Shown here in pieces: positions 58,627-64,000 of a stretch of 64,000 nucleotides of DNA. The position numbers were made by a program, and so were the translations under genes. The stretch is from Hyaloperonospora brassicae (lineage: Eukaryota > Oomycota > Peronosporomycetes > Peronosporales > Peronosporaceae), in contig CANTFL010001244.1 of NCBI GenBank assembly GCA_947650285.1, forward strand, positions 124,001-188,000, written 5' to 3'. Below the pieces are notes generated by a model that was not told the DNA's origin, searched no databases, and worked only from the letters and a program-made list of their open reading frames with translations. Within the stretch, counting starts at the first letter, position 1. Each line of letters opens with the position of its first letter.

Positions 58627-59560
58627 ATGGAGCAATCCACACCCCTCTCTGAGGGCTAAAAGGTTGCGCTTGATTAGCAGACCGCGGCCGTAGGCCTAGA
58701 GTATGTAGATTTTCTACCTGCACAAGGTCCCGATGGGCTCAACGCGCATGTCGAGACCTTCATGCAATACGAAACGGCCCTTCTAGGGCATGTTTAAAAC
58801 CAGGTAGCGTCGGCTATGCCGACACGCTTTGTTGCAATGCCAGACGAAGAGGCTAAGCCTCGTCCCCTTCGGGTGGACGTTATGCATTATTCCGGGAAAG
58901 AGGGGGAAACCTGACCCTCTGGATCCGTGAGATTGAGATGAACATGAGCTCTGGTCTTATCTCACTGGAGTACCAGCGAGTCTCGCTGAACATCTCTAAT
59001 ATCGATGAAAGAGCCAGAGAGTGGGCTTTGACGTGTGGCACGTCGGCTGTCTTGGAGTTTTCCACACGAGATTCGCTTATGTTGGACGTTTTGAGAGTTT
59101 TTTGCCACCTAACCAGGTCTATCGCGTACGCTCACGCTTCTTATCTACCCGGTAGGGTAAGACTGATTAAATGGACTATGTCCAGGAGTTGAGCACTCTG
59201 ATGGCTTCCATGCAGTCTGACCATCTCCCTGAGACAGTCTTTGTGACAGTCTTCATGGAAGGCCTTCGCGATGGCGTTGCCAAGACCGAGGTGTTTCGGG
59301 TCCATCCCTCTACTTTTGAAGAGGCTGTTAGCATCTCTCAAAAATGCTGAGCACAACTTCAAGTCGGCTAGACTTGGTTAAACGGGTACAACTCAAACTT
59401 TGCGAGGGAAGTCTCTGCAAATACTTTGGCTTACTGTAAGCCCGACTTGATGGATCTCAGCAATGCTGAAGATGAAGGTGAAGCTGAGCTTAATGTTGAA
59501 GAGCAACGACAGGATGTTATACGTTGATATATGTGCTGAAACACTAAACACTTGCGTCCC
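58627..59560 (+). pseudogene. Gypsy-C (plus) Gag
   Basis: Begins MEQSTPLSEG and is interrupted within a dozen codons. Readable pieces are VETFMQYETALLG, MPTRFVAMPDEEAKPRPL, GLISLEYQRVSLNIS and RAREWALTCGTS (58938-59150), and VFVTVFMEGL-like and FRVHPSTFEEAVS sequence. The zinc knuckle (YMC...NTKHLRPTWH) has lost Cys residues. Confidence 0.82.
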
Positions 59561-59744
59561 ACTTGGCATTTGCGTAAGCAACGACCGACTCCTATAAGTC
59601 GAAACCACGGCTTCAACCAGAAACCTGGTATGACAAGAGGAAACGTCGATACCCAGTAGGCGCGGGGCGCCATACTAGGGAGAACAAGGTTCTGTCACTT
59701 CTCTACGAGGTAGAGGAACACAAGGCTTAGCCTCACTGAGCTCT

Positions 59745-61090
59745 GTGCCCGTCATCACAGAGCATGGATACACTCCTGGCTTGTTAGTCGCCGAGGCGAA
59801 AGTTAAAGGCTTTGAGAAGCATTGTTCGGTCCTAATCGACTCCGGAGCATCATGTAATTATGCTCGACGTCGTTCCCTTGAGGGAAGTCAGCGATACGCT
59901 GAGGCGCTCAAGGCACAGGAGGGGAATTCAATCACCGTTCGTTTAGCGACTGGTAGTCGCGTCACGAGCCCTAAAGTTCCGTTGAACTTAGGTGTGAAGC
60001 TTTTGGACTTTGACAGCATTGAACGCTGTCTTGTCCTTGATTCGGATTCGAGATATGATCTCATCCTGGTTATGGCTTGGATTGAACGCCATGAGCCATG
60101 GATTGATTGGAGGTATAAGACCTTAGGAGCCACGCGCAATGTTTCCAGCGAATCTTTGGAGAGTCATGAACCCACTTTTGCTAGACAACAAAAGCGCTAT
60201 TGGCGCGAGCCATTGACGGAAGATGTCAATGTGCTGGACATTGGTATGTCAGAGTTAATTAACTCCAATTTCAATAACATAAAGCTGGAGCAGAGCTCTT
60301 TAACCGTATGTGAAGGGAGTTATACTCCGTTGAGTGATACTCGTTGTGATACTGAGTCACTGCATGATGCAGGCATGGTTGGCCTAGGGCCGAGACATCA
60401 AGAATGTAATTCCTCTGATGTGAGTGGGGTGGCACGTGAAATTCCACCGAGCGAGGGCGGCCGAGGTGGCACCTCACTGAATGTCGGTAATGACATTGAT
60501 GGCGAGAAGCCAGAGTGTTCAGGGATAGGCTTAGATTCTGTACGTAAAGTGGAAGGTATAAATCCGCTCGGTGAAGTGTTCGAGTTGCGTAACACTTCAC
60601 CAGATGTCGTTCAAGACATGAGCTCTTGTATAGAGCGTGCTAAGATAAATAGCAACCACAGGAACCCTACTGTCCCGGCCTCTATGAGGCCTAGGATTTG
60701 TATGAGGAAACAATCCCAGCGTAGGGTAGCAACTGTTAAGCGCCCAACGTCTAGGAAGTCACGAAGTGATAATAGTAATAATACACTATATACACTTGTC
60801 AATGGGTTGACTGTCCAGATTGATGGCAATATTAGTCTAGAGACATTTCCATCCTTGTATACTCGCTTTGACCTAGACAAAATGTCTGATGTCGAATTTA
60901 GCCAAGCCTTGCAGGAAGGAGAATTATCCGAGTTAGTGGTCATTCGGCCGGATATTGAGTTGAACTCATTCTCTTTATTGGACGAGTCTGTCCTTGAGGA
61001 CACAAAGGCGGCATTGGATGCCCGTAGTGGATCTTCGGTCCTTAAGGATCCTCTTGATCCGTTCTATCCTTTGGTAAAGGATTTCAGGAC
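59745..61090 (+). pseudogene. Gypsy-C (plus) protease and pol linker
   Basis: A continuous frame of about 450 codons. Protease shows VLIDSGASCNYARRR, VRLATGSRV and DLILVMAWIERHEPWIDW (Val where the family has Gly). A long acidic, Ser-rich linker follows, ending ...DPLDPFYPLVKDF. One missing base near 61083 pushes RT into another frame. Confidence 0.88.
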
Positions 61091-62450
61091 GTGGTGTGTC
61101 ACGACCAACCGTCCGTCTTACCTCCCGATAGAGGTGTACGTCATGACATTGACTTGGTTCCTGGAACTAATTATTGCGTAACACGGCAGTGGCCTAAACT
61201 GAAGGAACAGTGTGACGTCATCGACGACTTCTTTCGTGCAAAGCACGCGGCAAGAATGGTACGTGAGATCAAATCTCCCCATTCCACACCAACCTTCTGT
61301 GTCAGAAAGCCCAACGGAAAGTGGCGCATTGTTCATGCTTACAATAAGCTTAATACGGCCACCATCCCGGCTCAGACACCGATGCCGAGGGAGGATGTTC
61401 TTCATAACAATATGATGGGATGTACAATGTACAGTGCGCTCGACTTAGTAGATATTTTTTACCAGCTTCTCATGCGAGAAAGCGATATTCCGCTGACAGC
61501 GGTCAGCACTCCAAGCGGTATGCTCTGGGAGTGGCTTGTTATGCCGCAAGGGTTATCAATTTCCCCGGCTACAATCAATCGTCTTGTGACACAATTGTTC
61601 AGACCTCACCGAGGATATGCATAGACGTACTTTGATAACATCTTTGTCCATAGTCGTGCTATGAACGGTCGGTCAGATGTAGACAATCACATCGACCATT
61701 TACGAGCGGTGCTCGAGTGCATGCGCACGAACAAGTTGCATGCCAACGCCTCTAAGTGCATCTTTGGTGCACAAGAGATTCCCTTTTTAGGGTGCTTCAT
61801 TGGGAAGCGTGGTCTTAGAGCGGATCCTACTAAGATAAAAGCCATAGTCGATTGGCCGGTTCCTAAGAACCAAAAGGACCTACGTAAGTGGCTTGGTCTC
61901 GCCAATTACTTACACAAGTATAGTGCAAACTATGCAGACATGGCTCGGCCATTATCCAATCTCCTTAAAAAGGATACGGAGTGGTGTTGGACTAACACCG
62001 AGCATGAAGCATTTACGGCGGTTAAGGAGAGTCTTCTTCATGCGCCAATCTTGGCTTTGCCCGATCCTGATCGGCCTTTCAGTGTCGTCTGTGACACATC
62101 TGATTTTGCCATCGGCAGTGCTCTGTTACAAACAGATGATAATGGACGGGAACGCGTCATTGCGTTTGAGTCCCGACAGCTCAAGACTGCAGAAAAGAAC
62201 TATCCTGTTCATGACAAAGAGCTACTTGCAATGAAGTATGATTTCGTCAAATTCAGAGTTCATCTTCTTGGCTCTAAGCCGTTTTTGGTCTATACAGACC
62301 ATGCGTCACTACGCACTGCGACCCAGTCGCCTCGCCTCTCTCAGCGAATGGCTCTTTGGCTTTCCTCTTTTGCCGAGTACAACTTCGAGATGAAGTATAA
62401 GCCGGGCAAGCAGAATGCTTTGGCTGATGCGTTGTCACGCAGGCCTATAT
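61091..62450 (+). pseudogene. Gypsy-C (plus) reverse transcriptase and RNase H
   Basis: RT: DLVPGTNYCVTRQWP, SPHSTPTFCVRKPNGKWRIV, motif A YSALDLVD, and WLVMPQGLSISPATINRL. A TAG at about 61622 precedes the active box, which reads TYFDNIFVH, so the second catalytic Asp has become Asn. After the stop the same frame runs on through the thumb (PTKIKAIVDWPVPK) and RNase H (VVCDTSDFAIGSALLQ, YPVHDKELLAMKYD, VYTDHASLRTA, NALADALSRRP). Confidence 0.9.
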
Positions 62451-63840
62451 ATGAGCTTGCTCATGTTGCGACTCTGTCGTCGTCGGTCACTGACCTAATC
62501 CGTACGGCATACGCTAAGGATGAACATTGTGTAGCTCTTCTACGTGCTCTAGGAAGAGAGGAGTTTAAGGACTCAGAATTAAAATTGTCGGCACGATTAC
62601 GTGCGAGGTTACATCGATATTCCATCGATCAAGGCCTGTTGTGCTATAGCACGGATGTGGAGGATACCCCTCGCATCGTTGTCCCTCATGATGATAAGTT
62701 GAAGTATCGGATCCTCTATGAGGCACATGATGCTGCCTTGAGTGGTCATCTAGGTCGTGAGAAGACTTACGGCTCAGTTAGGCAATGCTATTGGTGGTCC
62801 AAACTATACAAATGGGTGAGCACATGTGTGCGTACGTGTGAGACGTGTCAACGGGTGAAACCCTCACCTCACGCGGCCGCGCCGCTGGCTAGTTTGCCTA
62901 TACCCGAGGGTTGTTGGGATTTCAATAGTATGAACTGTCTGTTCGTATTACCTAAGGATTCGTATGGCAATACGGGTATTGTGGTCTTTGTTGACCGTTT
63001 GAGCAAGATGGCTCATTTAGCGGCGGTGCCAGATACCATTGATGGTGAAGGTACAGCGACGCTGTTTATCGATCGCGTGTTTCGACAACACGGTTTTCCG
63101 TTGGCAATTGTCTCTGATAGAGATCCTCGCTTCACTGGGAAGTTTTGGAGGTCCATCTTCAAGGTGCTCGGCACACGTTTGGACATGTCCACAGCGGATC
63201 ATCCGCAGACTAATGGTAGAACCGAGCGTATGAATCGCATCATCGGTGACATCTTGCGCAGTGTTTGCGCTGAAACGCCAAAGCGATGGATTTAGATGCT
63301 CTCTTTCGTTGAGTTTGCGTTGAATTACGCCGTGCATGCCTCCACCGACTACACACCGTTTTGTGTGAATGGTCTCACACACCCTCGCGTTCCGTTAACG
63401 CTACCACTTCGTGGTTCAGGGCTTAGTGGGGGAGAGATGGCCAATCGGCTTGCTGATATCAGCCCTGCTACTGTATAAAAACAAGTAAGCAAGTTTCTCG
63501 CAACGCGACTAGATGTCTTACGACATCTGAGTGACGCACTGGTTGATATCCAAGACAAGCAGAAGGAACAAGCTGATGCCAAATGCAGAGGTTGTGTTGA
63601 ACGTTATGAGATCGAATACCAAGTTCTACTCAACGCTGAAAACTTGCCTATAAACGTAGGATCCGCCGTCTTCAAGACAAAGTTGCGCCCGCGCTTCATT
63701 GGACCATTCACGGTCGTCGCCGAAAAGGACTTGCATACGCTCAACCTTCCGCAAAAACTGCGCACACACCCCGTGGTCTACGTTGGCTTGATTAAGCCGC
63801 ATCGGAATCCGTCCCACATGAACTTGGAGGCACTTGCTCC
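62450..63840 (+). pseudogene. Gypsy-C (plus) integrase
   Basis: Zinc finger YEAHDAALSGHLGREKTY and CETCQRVKPSP. The core reads SMNCLFVLP where the first catalytic Asp (SMDF) is expected, so Asp has become Asn. SDRDPRFTGKFW and TNGRTERMNR keep the second Asp and Glu. TAG at 63293-63295 and TAA near 63476 interrupt the C-terminal region (VEFALNYAVHAST; LRPRFIGPFTVV; THPVVYVGLIKPH). Confidence 0.9.
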
Positions 63841-64000
63841 GCATAGGTTGGCCTTGCCATCGGTTTCTGAAACCGTATCAGGAGGTCAAGCTGGACCTCC
63901 ATCCGGGCTTGGCCCAACTACAACGCCTGGACACGGGCTCGAATCGCGTCGAACGCACTCTGGGTCTTACGCAATGTCCCACGGAGACCACTCAGATCGA

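Larger units (their letters stand above)
58036..64000 (+). mobile_element. Gypsy-C plus-strand copy, continues past window end
   Basis: 5' LTR, gag, protease, RT, RNase H and integrase in order. The 3' part and 3' LTR lie beyond 64000. Same family as 30725-34506. It has fewer breaks in the RNase H/integrase half than elsewhere, but catalytic residues are lost. Confidence 0.9.

Overview
The window reads as a repeat-rich, gene-poor stretch of a filamentous eukaryote, most likely an oomycete (Phytophthora / downy mildew group). The reasons are: short GT-AG introns of 59-117 bp; Ty3/Gypsy elements with oomycete-style Gag, YFDD reverse transcriptase and chromodomain tails; MULE transposases with a FAR1-like head; pogo-like elements; and a single convincing host gene. 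Species assignment is inference only.

Layout. 1-5.6 kb: AT-rich, no recognisable gene, with an LTR-like relic at about 1.5-2.0 kb. 5.6-7.9 kb: a complete pogo-type DNA transposon with 23-bp terminal inverted repeats, TA target duplication and a four-exon transposase interrupted by one TAG. 7.9-13.8 kb: AT-rich and empty. 13.9-14.1 kb: a 15-bp minisatellite open in several frames. 14.4-14.9 kb: a second copy of the LTR-like relic. 17.3-25.3 kb: Gypsy-1, a full chromovirus with 392-bp LTRs, a perfect ACTTG duplication and only a few disabling mutations. 25.3-30.7 kb: a heavily decayed Gypsy of another lineage (Gypsy-A). 30.7-34.5 kb: a 3'-truncated minus-strand Gypsy (Gypsy-C). 35.0-39.7 kb: a MULE with about 430-bp inverted ends and a solo Gypsy-C LTR nested inside. 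39.8-40.4 kb: a mini-MULE carrying only a FAR1-like domain. 41.6-43.1 kb: a four-exon host gene for an EF-hand/GDT1 (TMEM165) cation transporter. 46.6-48.9 kb: a broken pogo/Tc1-like element with tRNA-like inserts. 49.4-57.6 kb: Gypsy-2, a full-length but wrecked relative of Gypsy-1 with GTACT duplication. 58.0-64 kb: a plus-strand Gypsy-C copy running off the window.

The most unusual signals are in Gypsy-1 and Gypsy-2. First, both carry a long antisense ORF between integrase and the 3' LTR. It is partly overlapped by the sense pol/chromodomain frame, and codon comparison suggests the antisense protein is the better conserved of the two readings. It has an acidic/serine-rich head with a shared VIYSGESD motif, a Cys-x2-Cys module and a charged coiled coil. 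Second, Gypsy-1 is packed from LTR to LTR with short near-perfect inverted repeats (stems of 8-12 bp, loops mostly 2-12 nt). At several sites Gypsy-2 shows paired, stem-preserving substitutions or altered loops with unchanged stems. I know of no named system matching this combination, but I could not search for precedents.

Most elements are non-functional as they stand: Gypsy-1 pol has two TAG codons and about three single-base shifts, both Gypsy-C copies have lost the second Asp of YxDD, and the MULE and second pogo element are degenerate. The host gene at 41.6-43.1 kb is intact and is the only confident cellular gene.
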